In this document: one piece after another, positions 1-9,655 of the stretch
How positions within the stretch are numbered: position 1 is the stretch's first letter
How the letters are laid out: each line of letters begins with the position of its first letter
DNA from: JADLDB01 sp040755835
Lineage (GTDB): Bacteria; Myxococcota; Myxococcia; Myxococcales; Myxococcaceae
Assembly (NCBI GenBank): GCA_040755835.1
Contig: JBFMAB010000012.1
Span: forward strand, 1-64,000
Length of the DNA: 64,000 nt
Direction of reading: 5' to 3'
Translations under genes and position numbers: made by a program
The notes under the pieces: generated by a model
Told to the model about the DNA's origin: nothing
Database searches by the model: none
What the model saw: only the letters and a program-made list of their open reading frames with translations

Positions 1-16
1 TGAACCGGCAACCGAC

Positions 17-43
17 CGCGGTCCGCAGGCCGAACGGACCGCG
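17..43. other. perfect inverted repeat (possible terminator)
   Basis: Arms CGCGGTCCG (17-25) and CGGACCGCG (35-43) form a 9-bp stem around a 9-nt loop. It lies just beyond the 3' end of the minus-strand DUF4139 gene. There is no clear T-run on either strand, so a role in termination is only a guess. Confidence 0.35.
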
Positions 44-120
44 AAGCAACGAAGCGAACGAGTCATGAATCTCACGAACAACGATGCCGGCCTCGCTGAC
101 CGGCGTTTCTCAACACCCTG

Positions 121-1647
121 CTAGAGCCCCGCGACCTTCGCCGCTGCGGACAGCTCCCACGAGAAGACGGCCGTCTTCGTGCCGTTGGGCGGCAGCTCGA
201 GCTCGATGCGTGCGATGCCGTCCTTCGTCACCGTCGACGGCGGCGGGCTGCAGGTCTTCGTCAGTACCTGCACCTCGATCTCCTTCACCTCGGAGACGGG
301 GATCCGCTCCTCGAGGACGAGCGTCGCGGGCTCGGGCCGCGCGTTGGACACGTGGAGCAGCACCTTCTTCGTCGTGGTGCGACGGCCGGTGAGGCGCGCC
401 TCCTCGACCTTCTCCTCGAGCTCGCGAACCACCGTCAGGCCGTCCTCGCTCCCGAACGCCAGCTTCACCGTCTCGCCGGGCGCCGCGAACTTGAGCTGCG
501 CGCGGCCGACGAAGCCCGACTGCCGGATGAGGTCGACCGGCCCGGCGAGCAGCACCTGGCCGCTCGTGTTGGGGAAGCGCGACAGCACGGTGACGAGGCG
601 GGACAGCTCGGACGGGCACACGCGCTCGAGCTGCGCCTTCGCCTCGAACTGGAAGAGCGGCAAGCGGTGCGGCTGGCCGTCGCTGGGCACCGTCGCCGGG
701 CCGGGCGCCGACAGCAGGCGCGCCTCGCCCCCGTCGTCGAGGCCGGGCATCTCCGCCTCGCCGCCCGTCTCGCCAGCGGACTGGATCACCTCTTCGCGAA
801 TCGAGACGTCGACCACCTTCTTCTCGATCGCCTCCCTGGGCCGCGTCGACAGCATGTCCTCGGACAGCGAGGGCGGGGTGGTGCCCAGCGTCGGCCGCGC
901 CGTGGAGAACTGGAGCTGCACGTCCTTCCACGCCTCGCCGGTCCGCTGCCAGACCACGGCCTCGGCTTCGAGCAGCACCGTGTCGGCCTTCAGCGTCGCG
1001 CGGTACGCCGGGCGCCACACCGCGCACGGCACCAGGTACGACGCGCGCACGACGGCGGTGCCCTGTCCGTCCAGCGTCAGCGCCAGCGCACAGTCGAGAT
1101 CGCGCTCCGTCTCCTCCGCGGCGCTCAGCGCGGCCTGCGCCTCGGCGTGACGGCGCTCGGTGTCGGCCCGGGCCCGGCGCGCGAGCCGCAGCGCCTCGTC
1201 CGCCTCGGCCTGCCGCCTCGAGAGCATCTCGAGCTGCTCGGTCCACTTCGCGCCGTCGGCCCTGCCCGCGCCGGCGCCCTCGGCGATGGCGCGGAGGAGG
1301 TCGCCCCGCGCGCTGCCGAGGAGTTCTTGCCGCGCCTCGAGCCGCGACACGTCGTCGCCGCGCTGCTCGAGCTCGAGCCGCAAGGCCTCGACGCGCTTCC
1401 TCAAGTCGCTCGCGTCCGCGGGGAGACCGCCTTTGGGCTTCTCCTTCCAGCGGCGGACCAGCTTGGCGTCGACCAGCGTCGCGCCCTGCACGTCCACCTT
1501 GAGCGAGCGATCGACGGCGACGAGCGGCAGACCGCTCACCTCGACGCGGGTGATGCCGCCGTCCAGCGTCACGCTGCCTTCGCGTTCGACCTGCGCGCGA
1601 TCCTCCATCACCACCACGCGCTTCACGGGGATGTTCGCGGTCGCCAT
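121..1647 (-). CDS. DUF4139/DUF4140-type protein (MuiA-like), 508 aa
   Basis: This resembles the mucoidy-inhibitor-A/DUF4139 group. An N-terminal DUF4140-like beta domain (about residues 5-75) is followed by an Arg/Glu/Ala-rich coiled coil (about 80-190) and a long beta-rich DUF4139-like region to the C-terminus. No signal peptide is visible, so it is probably cytoplasmic. The ATG at 1647 lies 4 bases after the stop of the upstream DUF4139 gene and has GGAGG about 10 bases before it, so the two are surely co-transcribed and perhaps form a heteromer. The molecular function of the family is unknown. It is shorter than its neighbour and lacks the Pro/Ala-rich insert. Confidence 0.8.
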   Translation of the reverse strand: MATANIPVKRVVVMEDRAQVEREGSVTLDGGITRVEVSGLPLVAVDRSLKVDVQGATLVDAKLVRRWKEKPKGGLPADASDLRKRVEALRLELEQRGDDVSRLEARQELLGSARGDLLRAIAEGAGAGRADGAKWTEQLEMLSRRQAEADEALRLARRARADTERRHAEAQAALSAAEETERDLDCALALTLDGQGTAVVRASYLVPCAVWRPAYRATLKADTVLLEAEAVVWQRTGEAWKDVQLQFSTARPTLGTTPPSLSEDMLSTRPREAIEKKVVDVSIREEVIQSAGETGGEAEMPGLDDGGEARLLSAPGPATVPSDGQPHRLPLFQFEAKAQLERVCPSELSRLVTVLSRFPNTSGQVLLAGPVDLIRQSGFVGRAQLKFAAPGETVKLAFGSEDGLTVVRELEEKVEEARLTGRRTTTKKVLLHVSNARPEPATLVLEERIPVSEVKEIEVQVLTKTCSPPPSTVTKDGIARIELELPPNGTKTAVFSWELSAAAKVAGL

Positions 1648-1651
1648 GGCT

Positions 1652-3844
1652 TCAGGCCCTCCGGTTTCCGCCGACGAGCATCTTGTCGCCGGGCATGCGA
1701 ATGACGAACTGCGCGGTCAGCTTCATGGTCTGCCCTGGCGGCACGGTGACGCGCCAGCGCCGGGCACCCTTCACCACGCGGCCGTCGACGGGCTGGTCGA
1801 CCGCCTCCCATTTCGGCGTCACCTCGGCCTCTTCCACCTTGAGATCCTTCTCGTCGGGCGCCGGGAACGGCACCCGCTCGCGGATCTCGATCAGCGCCGG
1901 GGTGGCGAGGCGGTTGTTCACCTCCACCTCGATGTCGTGAGGTAGAACCGTGGAGCCGCCGAGGAAGCCGCCGGTCGTCTCCTTGTACTGCGTCTTGCGG
2001 GCAACCTTGATCGCCTCTTCGACGCCCAGGCCGAGACGGTGCGTCGCGTCCGCGCCGGAGGGGATGGCGGGCAGCGTGGTGGTGAGCAGGAACTCGTCGC
2101 CCTGCGTGACGTCCACCGGACCGGCGGGCAGCGCGTGCGCGCTCCGGTTGGTGACCTGGAGGGTGCGGTACACCTTCGGCTCCACCGACGGCACGCACAC
2201 GTATTCGGGGGTGAGGCCGACGTTGCAGCTCATCACCGGCACGGTGGTCCACTTGCCCGTGGAAGGCACGTCGACGGGCGCCGCGCAGTCGTAGCGGTAG
2301 TCGAAGTGGTTGATGCTGCCCACCTCGCGGCAGTTCGACGGGAGCGGCAGCGAGCGCACGGCGGCGGCGCTGGACTGCGCGCGGGAGACCGCGGCCATCA
2401 CCACGTCCACCTGCACCGAGACGCCGGCGACGAAGGCGAAGTCCCACGGCGAGCCCGGCTGCAGGCGGCCGCGTTGCGCGCCGGAGACGCCCAACATGAC
2501 GAGTCGGCTGTAGTCGAGGAGGCCGACGTCGAGGCCCACCGCGGCGACAGGCGCGGGCTCGGACGGGAGCTCGAACACGCCGCCCTCCTCGTCGTCGCCG
2601 GGGTCGAACACCGCCCCATCCTCCATCATCACATCCGCCTCCATGTCCTCGTCAGCCTTCTCCGCGCGGCGCGATCGGGAAAGCATGGACGCCGCGGCCT
2701 TCGCCGTCAGCGGGGCCGTCGGCGCGGGCATCGGCGCGCCGGCGGGCATGGCCATGCGAGGGGGCGGCGGCGGCGCGCCACCCACAACGCCGGGGCCTCC
2801 GCGCGAGGCCGGCGCCGCGTGCTTCTTCACCTTCACCTGCTCGCGCGATTCCTTCTCCCTCTGGTTCCGGGCGAAGCCGATCGCACCCTCCATGGGCGCG
2901 GCCATCTCCGGGCGCGGGACGGGCCTGGGCAGGCCGCTCATCGCGTTGTCGTAGGCCTCGAACAGCTCGTCGAGGCCGGGCGGCGGCTCGCGCCAGCCGG
3001 AGCGGGGTGGCGGCTCCTGGCGGCGGCCGATCTTGAGCGAGCGGAGCTCGGGGAGATCGGCGCGGCGCGACAGGGACGCCGTGGACAGCGAGAGCGCGAC
3101 GCCGGTCCAATCCTCGCCGGTGGCCTGCGCGACGGAGGCGCGCAGCTGCAGCGTGCCGCCCGTCATGCCGCGCTCGAGGCGCAGGGCGTAGTTGGGCACC
3201 CAGCGCGCGCCGGGCACGAGGTACTCGAGCGCCAGCTCCGCCTCGCCCTCCACGGGGCCGGACAGCGTCACCACGGCGACGCGGGAGAGGCGGGCGCGCT
3301 CGGTGCGCCGGGCGGTGGAGGCTTCCTGCAGGCGGCGTCGGCGCAGCTCCAGCTCGCGCTGCGCGTCTTCGATCTGCCGATCGAGGGCGCGGCGCTCCTC
3401 GAGGCGCGGGGCGAGTCGGGCGTCGCCGAAGTCGCCCAGCGCCAGCAGCGCCTCGACGGGGGCCTCGCGGGGCGGTTCGCCGCGCCTGGGCTCGAGGAAT
3501 CGCGGGCGGAGATTCTCGAGCTCGGAGATCTCGGTGTGCACGCGGCCGCGGCGCACCTGCAGGCGCTCGAGCTCGGCCTGCGCGGCCTCCAGCGCCTTCT
3601 GCTCCTCGGGGACGTGCACCTCGTCGGCGAGCTCGACGTCGAACTGTGGCCGCACGTCCAGCACGCGCAGCCCGTCAGGCGCCTTCGTCAGCTTCGCGCG
3701 GAGCGAGCCGGGCTCGAGGGACAGCGGCAGGCCACCGAGGCGCACCTGGCGCCCGGCGCCGGCGGGGAGGGGGGCGAGGCGCGTGCAGAGCGCGCCTTCG
3801 CGGTACAGCGTGACGGCCTTCAACGTGGACGACAGGGAGCCCAT
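1652..3844 (-). CDS. DUF4139/DUF4140-type protein with Pro/Ala-rich insert, 730 aa
   Basis: This is the second, larger MuiA/DUF4139-type protein, directly upstream of its shorter relative. It has an N-terminal DUF4140-like domain with a coiled coil (about residues 75-185). A DUF4139-like core is interrupted near residues 330-440 by a low-complexity Pro/Ala/Met-rich stretch and an acidic patch. I chose ATG 3844 because AAGGAG lies six bases upstream; an in-frame GTG at 3877 would add 11 residues but has a poorer site. Such pairs suggest duplication and joint function. No enzymatic motif is recognisable, so the function is unknown. Confidence 0.78.
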   Translation of the reverse strand: MGSLSSTLKAVTLYREGALCTRLAPLPAGAGRQVRLGGLPLSLEPGSLRAKLTKAPDGLRVLDVRPQFDVELADEVHVPEEQKALEAAQAELERLQVRRGRVHTEISELENLRPRFLEPRRGEPPREAPVEALLALGDFGDARLAPRLEERRALDRQIEDAQRELELRRRRLQEASTARRTERARLSRVAVVTLSGPVEGEAELALEYLVPGARWVPNYALRLERGMTGGTLQLRASVAQATGEDWTGVALSLSTASLSRRADLPELRSLKIGRRQEPPPRSGWREPPPGLDELFEAYDNAMSGLPRPVPRPEMAAPMEGAIGFARNQREKESREQVKVKKHAAPASRGGPGVVGGAPPPPPRMAMPAGAPMPAPTAPLTAKAAASMLSRSRRAEKADEDMEADVMMEDGAVFDPGDDEEGGVFELPSEPAPVAAVGLDVGLLDYSRLVMLGVSGAQRGRLQPGSPWDFAFVAGVSVQVDVVMAAVSRAQSSAAAVRSLPLPSNCREVGSINHFDYRYDCAAPVDVPSTGKWTTVPVMSCNVGLTPEYVCVPSVEPKVYRTLQVTNRSAHALPAGPVDVTQGDEFLLTTTLPAIPSGADATHRLGLGVEEAIKVARKTQYKETTGGFLGGSTVLPHDIEVEVNNRLATPALIEIRERVPFPAPDEKDLKVEEAEVTPKWEAVDQPVDGRVVKGARRWRVTVPPGQTMKLTAQFVIRMPGDKMLVGGNRRA

Positions 3845-3913
3845 GCACGTCTCCTTCTTCGTCTGGCGGACACCCACCTCAACGCGGGCGCCCGGATCCT
3901 GGTGACAGCGCCT

Positions 3914-5245
3914 TCAGCACTCCGGCGCGCAGCGCAGCGTCCTGTCGGGCTGCGGCACGCACCGGTTGGAGAGGCACTGGCCGTCCTCGGTGCACTCCTG
4001 GCCCTCGACCCGGGACGGCGCGCGGCAGGTGAGGGTGGTCTCGGTGTCGCAGAAGCCGGTGCTGCAGGGGATGCCGATGGTGCGGTTGGCGTCGAGCTGG
4101 AAGGCGCAGGTGTCATTGAGGCCGGCGGGGCCCGTGCAGGTGCCGACGTCGCCGGAGCCGGAGGGCTTGCAGTAGACGTCGACGCCCGCGCAGTCCTGGA
4201 GCGAAGGGGTGCAGGCCTGGCCCAGCGTGGGGAGCGCCTGGCACTTGCCGGTGTCCTGGCGGCACGAGAGGCCAGGGGCGCACTGATCGCCGACGTAGCG
4301 GAGGTACTTCGAGCGGCTGCAGCTGAAGTCGGCGCCGTCGGGCTCCCGGCAGCTGCCTTCGCTGGTGGCCTGGTTCGGGAAGTTGCTCCAGTCGATGTCG
4401 GCGCAGATGAGGCCGGCGGCGCAGCTCCAGTGGAAGCGGCACGCCTCGCCGGAGGCCTTTGGGCGGACGCAGGTGCCCGAGAGGCCGCTGACGAAGGGGA
4501 CGACGTCGCACGCGAGGCCGGGCTCGCACGGGGAGAGGCGATCGGGATCGAAGGCGCAGGACTCGTTGAGCTTTCGCCGCGGGCGGCAACTGCCGAGGCA
4601 GAGGAGATCGGCCTCGCACTCGGCGGACGAGGTGCAGGGCTCGTTCAGCGTGGCGAGGGGGATGCACGTGTCGGACGCGTCACAGCGCAGGCCGGGGCCG
4701 CAGCCGAAGCCGCAGGGCTCGCCTTCCTTCGGCCAGCTGGAGCACGTACCGCGGCAGACGCCGTCGGGCTTGATGCAGACGGTGCCGGGCTCGCACTCCA
4801 CGGCGCGCTCGCAGGGAGCGCCCGCGTCGACGACGCCGCGGAGGAGGCCCGTCTGGAGCCCACAGTCGGAGAAGGGCCGGGCGACGGCGAGCGGGTAATC
4901 GGGCGGGAAGGAAGGCGGGCAGGCGCTGGTCTTCATGCGCTGCTCGCAGTCGGCGAGCCGCGAGGGCTCGATGGCGACGAGCGCGGCCTCGAAGGACGGA
5001 CGCAGCGTCTCGTACTCGGCGAGGCAGGCGCTGTTCTCCTGAAAGACGCAGGCGGTGCGATCGGGCCGGGTGAAGGCGGGGTAGCAGCGCAGCTTGAGCT
5101 CGCAGCGGGCGGCGGCGAGGCGCTCGCAGAGCTCGACCGGCGTGACGGTGACGCCAGCGTCGACGCCCGCGTCCTCGGCCGGCGTCGGGGCAGGGCACGC
5201 CGACAGCGCGAGGACCGCGAGCGCGAGGAAGCGGCGACGGATCAT
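3914..5245 (-). CDS. Cys-rich secreted lipoprotein, 443 aa
   Basis: The predicted start (ATG 5245) gives an Arg-rich n-region, a hydrophobic segment and a lipobox ending LALSAC near residue 17, so this is a probable outer-membrane or surface lipoprotein. The mature part is dominated by regularly spaced cysteines with small Cys-Gly/Pro motifs. This is typical of the disulfide-rich repeats in myxobacterial lipoproteins annotated as Dickkopf- or EGF-like. An Asp-Ala-Gly-Val linker follows the lipid anchor. I can assign no substrate or partner. The gene is 69 bases upstream of the DUF4139 pair on the same strand. Confidence 0.75.
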   Translation of the reverse strand: MIRRRFLALAVLALSACPAPTPAEDAGVDAGVTVTPVELCERLAAARCELKLRCYPAFTRPDRTACVFQENSACLAEYETLRPSFEAALVAIEPSRLADCEQRMKTSACPPSFPPDYPLAVARPFSDCGLQTGLLRGVVDAGAPCERAVECEPGTVCIKPDGVCRGTCSSWPKEGEPCGFGCGPGLRCDASDTCIPLATLNEPCTSSAECEADLLCLGSCRPRRKLNESCAFDPDRLSPCEPGLACDVVPFVSGLSGTCVRPKASGEACRFHWSCAAGLICADIDWSNFPNQATSEGSCREPDGADFSCSRSKYLRYVGDQCAPGLSCRQDTGKCQALPTLGQACTPSLQDCAGVDVYCKPSGSGDVGTCTGPAGLNDTCAFQLDANRTIGIPCSTGFCDTETTLTCRAPSRVEGQECTEDGQCLSNRCVPQPDRTLRCAPEC

Positions 5246-5299
5246 GCCGTCGCACTCTAGCCACAAAGCCGAGGCCGGACGCGCACTGTCTTCGCCGGC

Positions 5300-6031
5300 T
5301 CAGCTGCCGCGCTTCTTCACCACGCCCGCCTTGTCGACGTACGTGCCCTCGGTGAGCCTCGCCTCCACCTTCTCGCGGTAGCCCGTCACCGGGAACCCCG
5401 TCTCCACCAGCGCGTTCACGCACGCCGTCTGCACGCGCCGGGCGGTGTCCTCGGCTACGAGGAGCCGCAGCAGATCTTCCCGCGCGGGCTCGTACTTCAC
5501 CGACGCGATCGTCCTGAGCGCGCACAGCTTCACGTCGTCCGACATGTCGTGCAGGAACGGTTGCGCCACCGGACCGATGCGCGGGTCCTGCTTGCCCTCG
5601 AGGAAGTGCAGCAGCACCTCCTTCTTCTCGGGGTCGCGCGTGTACTCCGCGCCCAGGCGCTTCAGCTCGTCCGTCACGACGGCGATCACCTCGGCCTCGG
5701 GGAGGATCGCCTCGAGGATCTTCAGCGCCCAGCTCGACGCCGTGTCGCTCTTCGTCAGGAACTCCTTCACCGGCGGCAGCGCCCGGTCTTCGAGCGAGCA
5801 GATGAACTCGAACACCGCCTGCTTCTCGTCGGCGTCCGTCGTCTGCGGCTCCACCGCGAAGGTGAAGCGCTGCATCAGCACCGGCACCGCGTCCGGCGAA
5901 CGCAGCCGGCCGAGCTCGTCGATCGCCTTCTGCCGCGCCGCCGCGTCGCCGTACTTCTGCGTCACCTTGGGCTTGAGGCGCCTGGCCTTGTCCGCCGGCG
6001 TGCCACCACCGAAGAAGTCGAAGAGTCCCAT
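5300..6031 (-). CDS. HEAT-repeat protein, 243 aa
   Basis: This soluble helical-repeat protein starts MGLFDFFGGG. It contains four to five HEAT-like helix pairs, recognisable by blocks such as RQKAIDELGRLRSPDAVPVL (about residues 34-53) and DDVKLCALRTIASVKYEPA (about 165-183). Such repeats form protein-interaction scaffolds; no catalytic residue is evident. It follows the dnaJ-like gene by 18 bases, so co-expression with a chaperone is likely, and it may act in protein quality control. That link is inferred from context only. Confidence 0.8.
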   Translation of the reverse strand: MGLFDFFGGGTPADKARRLKPKVTQKYGDAAARQKAIDELGRLRSPDAVPVLMQRFTFAVEPQTTDADEKQAVFEFICSLEDRALPPVKEFLTKSDTASSWALKILEAILPEAEVIAVVTDELKRLGAEYTRDPEKKEVLLHFLEGKQDPRIGPVAQPFLHDMSDDVKLCALRTIASVKYEPAREDLLRLLVAEDTARRVQTACVNALVETGFPVTGYREKVEARLTEGTYVDKAGVVKKRGS

Positions 6032-6049
6032 GCGTGGGGAGCGCCCTTA

Positions 6050-7022
<973 letters not shown>

Positions 7023-7024
<2 letters not shown>

Positions 7025-7730
7025 GTCCGAGACGCACCGTAACCACCCATTCCGCCGACGCCACTGGGCGATCGCGGTGTGTTTCTGGGCGGTTGGTGCC
7101 TTCGCGCAGCCCAGCCCGAAGGGGGAGGGGAAGCCCGAGGCGAAGGGCGTCGTCATCGATCGCGCGGTCGCCTCCATCGAAGGCCAGGTGCTCACCCTGT
7201 CCCAACTCGAGTTCGAGGCCCGCGTGCTCCTGGTGAATGCGGGCGCCGTCGCCGCCGCCTTCGCGCCGCTCGATCACGAGGCGCTCTCGGCGGGCCTCAC
7301 CGCGATCATCGACGAGCGGCTCGCCACGCTCGAGGCCGACAAGCTCGACGCCTACCCGGTGCCGCAGGAGGAGGTGGAGAAGGCGATCGCCGAATTCCGC
7401 GCCCGCTTCGAGAGCGAGGCCCGCTTCCGCGACTTCCTCGCGCGCAACGAGGCCGAGCTGTCCGACGTGGGCCGGGTGCTGGAGCGCTCGCTGCGCGCGC
7501 GCCGGGCGCTGGAAGGCAAGCTGCGCCTCCGCGTGCAGATCTCCGACGAGGACGTGGCCGCGGCGAAGGCCGCGACGCCCGCGCTCAGGGACGTGGCCGA
7601 CGCGCTGGTGAAGCAGCGCCTCGCCAACGAGCGCTTCCAGCAGCTGGTGAAGCAGGAACTCGCCGCCGCGCGCCGCGACGTCGACGTGCGCCTTTTGGGG
7701 CCGTTCTCGCAGAAAGCCGCCGCGCCGTGA
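7023..7730 (+). CDS. exported SurA-N-like protein, 235 aa
   Basis: A Sec signal peptide is visible: Arg/His-rich n-region, hydrophobic core and cleavage near AFA-QP around residue 28. The mature protein begins with a segment typical of the SurA/PpiD N-terminal domain (VIDRAVASIEGQVLTLSQLE) and continues as charged helices. No parvulin PPIase domain follows, so it would be a chaperone-type periplasmic protein at most. An in-frame TAG at 7011 excludes any earlier start. The stop overlaps the rimI start by four bases (GTGA at 7727). The precise role is unknown. Confidence 0.72.
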
Positions 7731-8194
7731 GAGAGCCCGCCCAGGAGGTCCGCGTCCGGAAGATGACCATCGCCGATCTCCCGGCGGTGATGGAGATCGA
7801 GAACCACGCCTTCACCAACCCGTGGTCCCGGGACATGGTGAAGAAGGAGCTCACCCAGGACTGGTCGACGGTGCTCCTCACCGAGACGTGGACGCCGGCG
7901 GGCTGGGTGGTGCGCGGCTTCGCGATCTTCTGGCTCGTCCACGACGAGCTCCACGTGCTGAACGTCGCCACCCACCGGGAGCACCGCCGGAAAGGCCTCG
8001 GCCGGCTGCTGATGGACGCCGTCATCGCCTTCGGGCGCGACCACAAGTGCCGCATCGCCACCCTCGAGGTCCGGCGGAGCAACAGCGCGGCCCTCGGCCT
8101 CTACCAGGCGTTGGGGTTCCGCACGATTGGCCTGCGGCCGAACTACTACCAGGACGATCACGAGGACGCGGTCGTGATGATCATGGACCTCTGA
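7727..8194 (+). CDS. rimI: ribosomal-protein-alanine N-acetyltransferase RimI, 155 aa
   Basis: This is a GNAT-family enzyme that acetylates the N-terminal alanine of ribosomal protein S18 in the best-studied case. Family signatures are MEIENHAFTNPWS near the N-terminus, the acetyl-CoA-binding block HREHRRKGLGRLLM (Q/RxxGxG/A variant) and the C-terminal RRSNSAALGLYQALGF segment. The GTG at 7727 overlaps the upstream stop by four bases. The length is normal for the family. It sits 87 bases before rpsL, which has its own strong promoter, so it is probably not part of the str transcript. Confidence 0.87.
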   Translation: MREPAQEVRVRKMTIADLPAVMEIENHAFTNPWSRDMVKKELTQDWSTVLLTETWTPAGWVVRGFAIFWLVHDELHVLNVATHREHRRKGLGRLLMDAVIAFGRDHKCRIATLEVRRSNSAALGLYQALGFRTIGLRPNYYQDDHEDAVVMIMDL

Positions 8195-8219
8195 AGGGGA
8201 AAGCCGCGCGGCGCCGGGC

Positions 8220-8248
8220 TTGACACCCCCGGTGCGACCCGGTATGCG
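8220..8248 (+). promoter_or_regulatory. sigma-70-type promoter of rpsL
   Basis: TTGACA (8220-8225), a 17-bp spacer and TATGCG (8243-8248) stand 33 bases before the rpsL start, in the gap after rimI. The -35 is a perfect consensus and the spacing is optimal. An almost identical arrangement precedes rpsJ. Confidence 0.75.
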
Positions 8249-8281
8249 GGCGACCCTTTTTTCGAGGTCTTCAGGACGTCA

Positions 8282-8653
8282 ATGCCTACGATCAATCAGC
8301 TCATCCGCAAGGGTCGCGAGCAGCTCCGCTACAAGAGCAAGAGCCCGGCGCTCAGGGCGAACCCGCAGAAGCGCGGCGTTTGCACCCGCGTGTACACCAC
8401 CACTCCCAAGAAGCCGAACTCGGCGCTGCGGAAGGTCGCCCGCGTTCGCCTCACCAACGGCGTCGAGGTCACGTCCTACATCCCGGGTGTCGGCCACAAC
8501 CTGCAGGAGCACTCGGTGGTGCTCATCCGCGGCGGCCGCGTGAAGGACCTCCCCGGCGTTCGCTACCACATCATCCGCGGCACGCTCGACTCGGTCGGCG
8601 TGCAGGGTCGCAAGCAGTCGCGCTCGAAGTACGGCGCGAAGCGGCCTCAGTAA
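8282..8653 (+). CDS. rpsL: 30S ribosomal protein S12
   Basis: S12 lies at the decoding centre and takes part in tRNA selection. At 123 aa it has the bacterial length. The signature PTINQLIRKGR opens the protein. The conserved loop TTTPKKPNSALRKV carries the lysine at which streptomycin resistance commonly arises, here in the sensitive form. A second conserved loop is PGVGHNLQEHSVVLIRGGRVKDLPGVRY, cited here by its ends PGVGHNLQEHS and LPGVRY. AGGA precedes the ATG. rpsG follows after 21 bases, with the usual str-operon order. Confidence 0.98.
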   Translation: MPTINQLIRKGREQLRYKSKSPALRANPQKRGVCTRVYTTTPKKPNSALRKVARVRLTNGVEVTSYIPGVGHNLQEHSVVLIRGGRVKDLPGVRYHIIRGTLDSVGVQGRKQSRSKYGAKRPQ

Positions 8654-8674
8654 CCACTCACGAGGACTCTGACC

Positions 8675-9145
8675 ATGCCGCGCCGTCGCGTACCCGTTCG
8701 CCGCAAGATCAACCCGGATCCGAAGTTCCAGGACCGGCTCGTCGCCAAGTTCATCAACAACCTGATGCGCAGGGGCAAGATGTCGACCGCCGAGGGCATC
8801 GCCTACGGCGCCTTCTCGATCATCGAGGAGCGCTCGAAGGAAGAGCCCCTGAAGGTCTTCAAGCGCGCGCTCGACAACGTCAAGCCGGTGCTCGAGGTGA
8901 AGAGCCGCCGCGTCGGTGGCGCCACCTACCAGGTGCCCGTCGAGGTCCGCCAGGACCGCCGCGTCGCGCTGGCGATGCGCTGGATCATCACGTACGGCAA
9001 GGCCCGCGGCGAGAAGACCATGATGGAGAAGCTGGCCGGCGAGATCATGGACGCCTCGAACAACCGCGGCAACGCGGTGAAGAAGCGCGAGGACACCCAC
9101 AAGATGGCCGAGGCCAACAAGGCCTTCTCGCACTACCGCTGGTAA
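8675..9145 (+). CDS. rpsG: 30S ribosomal protein S7
   Basis: S7 nucleates assembly of the 16S rRNA 3' domain and contacts E-site tRNA. At 156 aa it is the short bacterial form. Recognisable blocks are MPRRRVPVRRKINPDP, the helix KFINNLMRRGKMSTAE and the C-terminal KREDTHKMAEANKAFSHYRW. It follows rpsL by 21 bases. Unlike the usual arrangement, fusA does not follow directly: an intrinsic terminator and an opposite-strand gene remnant separate them, so rpsL-rpsG probably form a bicistronic unit. Confidence 0.98.
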   Translation: MPRRRVPVRRKINPDPKFQDRLVAKFINNLMRRGKMSTAEGIAYGAFSIIEERSKEEPLKVFKRALDNVKPVLEVKSRRVGGATYQVPVEVRQDRRVALAMRWIITYGKARGEKTMMEKLAGEIMDASNNRGNAVKKREDTHKMAEANKAFSHYRW

Positions 9146-9169
9146 TCACCGCGGAGCCGTGCAGGGAGG

Positions 9170-9210
9170 GGGCTCGGACGCGCGCGACGTCCGGGCCCTT
9201 CGTGTTTTCT
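9170..9210 (+). terminator. intrinsic terminator after rpsG
   Basis: GGGCTCGGAC (9170-9179) pairs with GTCCGGGCCC (9189-9198), with one G-U wobble, around a 9-nt loop. TTCGTGTTTTCT follows. This is a good rho-independent terminator for the rpsL-rpsG transcript. It ends within the stop codon of the minus-strand remnant. Confidence 0.75.
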
Positions 9211-9610
9211 AGCCCTGCCAGAGCGTGAAGCCCGCGACCAGGAAGTGCCGGTCGAAGGTGAGCGCGGCGTCGCAGCGGTGGGCCTTCATCAGCGCGAAGC
9301 TGGCGGCGTCGGTGTAGGTGAAGGCCTGGTCGGCGTACTTTGCGAGGTACGCCTGCGCCTCGCGGTGGATCGCGAGGTCCGGGAAGAGCAGATCGAGGCT
9401 GGGGCTGGTCGAGAGCCTCGCCAGCGCTGCGGCGGCGGCCCGTGCGCCAGCGCGGAAGAGCAGCAACCGCTGGACCTCCGCCAGTACGAGGTCGCTCGTG
9501 AAGAGCGCGGCCCGGATCGCTTGCGACAGGGTCCAGCCCCGGGCCTTCGCCCACGCGTGGAGCGCCTTGGAGTCGGCGTCGTCGAGGTAGACCTGCATGG
9601 CGTGCTTCAT
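9209..9610 (-). pseudogene. VapB-VapC fusion remnant (RHH antitoxin joined to truncated PIN toxin), 133 aa
   Basis: Residues 1-36 (MKHAMQVYLDDADSKAL to SQAIRAAL) look like a ribbon-helix-helix VapB-type antitoxin. From about residue 37 (FTSDLVLAEVQRLLL) the sequence matches the middle and end of a PIN-domain ribonuclease, including the acidic residues of FTYTDAASFALMK and LTFDRHF. The antitoxin C-terminus and the first PIN beta strand with its catalytic Asp are missing. I infer one in-frame deletion that fused an antitoxin-toxin pair. It lies antisense between rpsG and fusA. It is probably inactive as an RNase, but the reading frame is intact and DNA binding could persist. Confidence 0.65.
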
Positions 9611-9655
9611 GGAGGCTTGCGGTTTTCCCCGCCAGCACCGAAAAGCACGCCCCGT

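Noticed and set aside
2039..5260. 1073-codon open frame on the plus strand
   Set aside because: It is antisense to the DUF4139 and lipoprotein genes, is extremely Arg/Ala/Gly/His-rich and has no domain; it is a GC-bias shadow frame.
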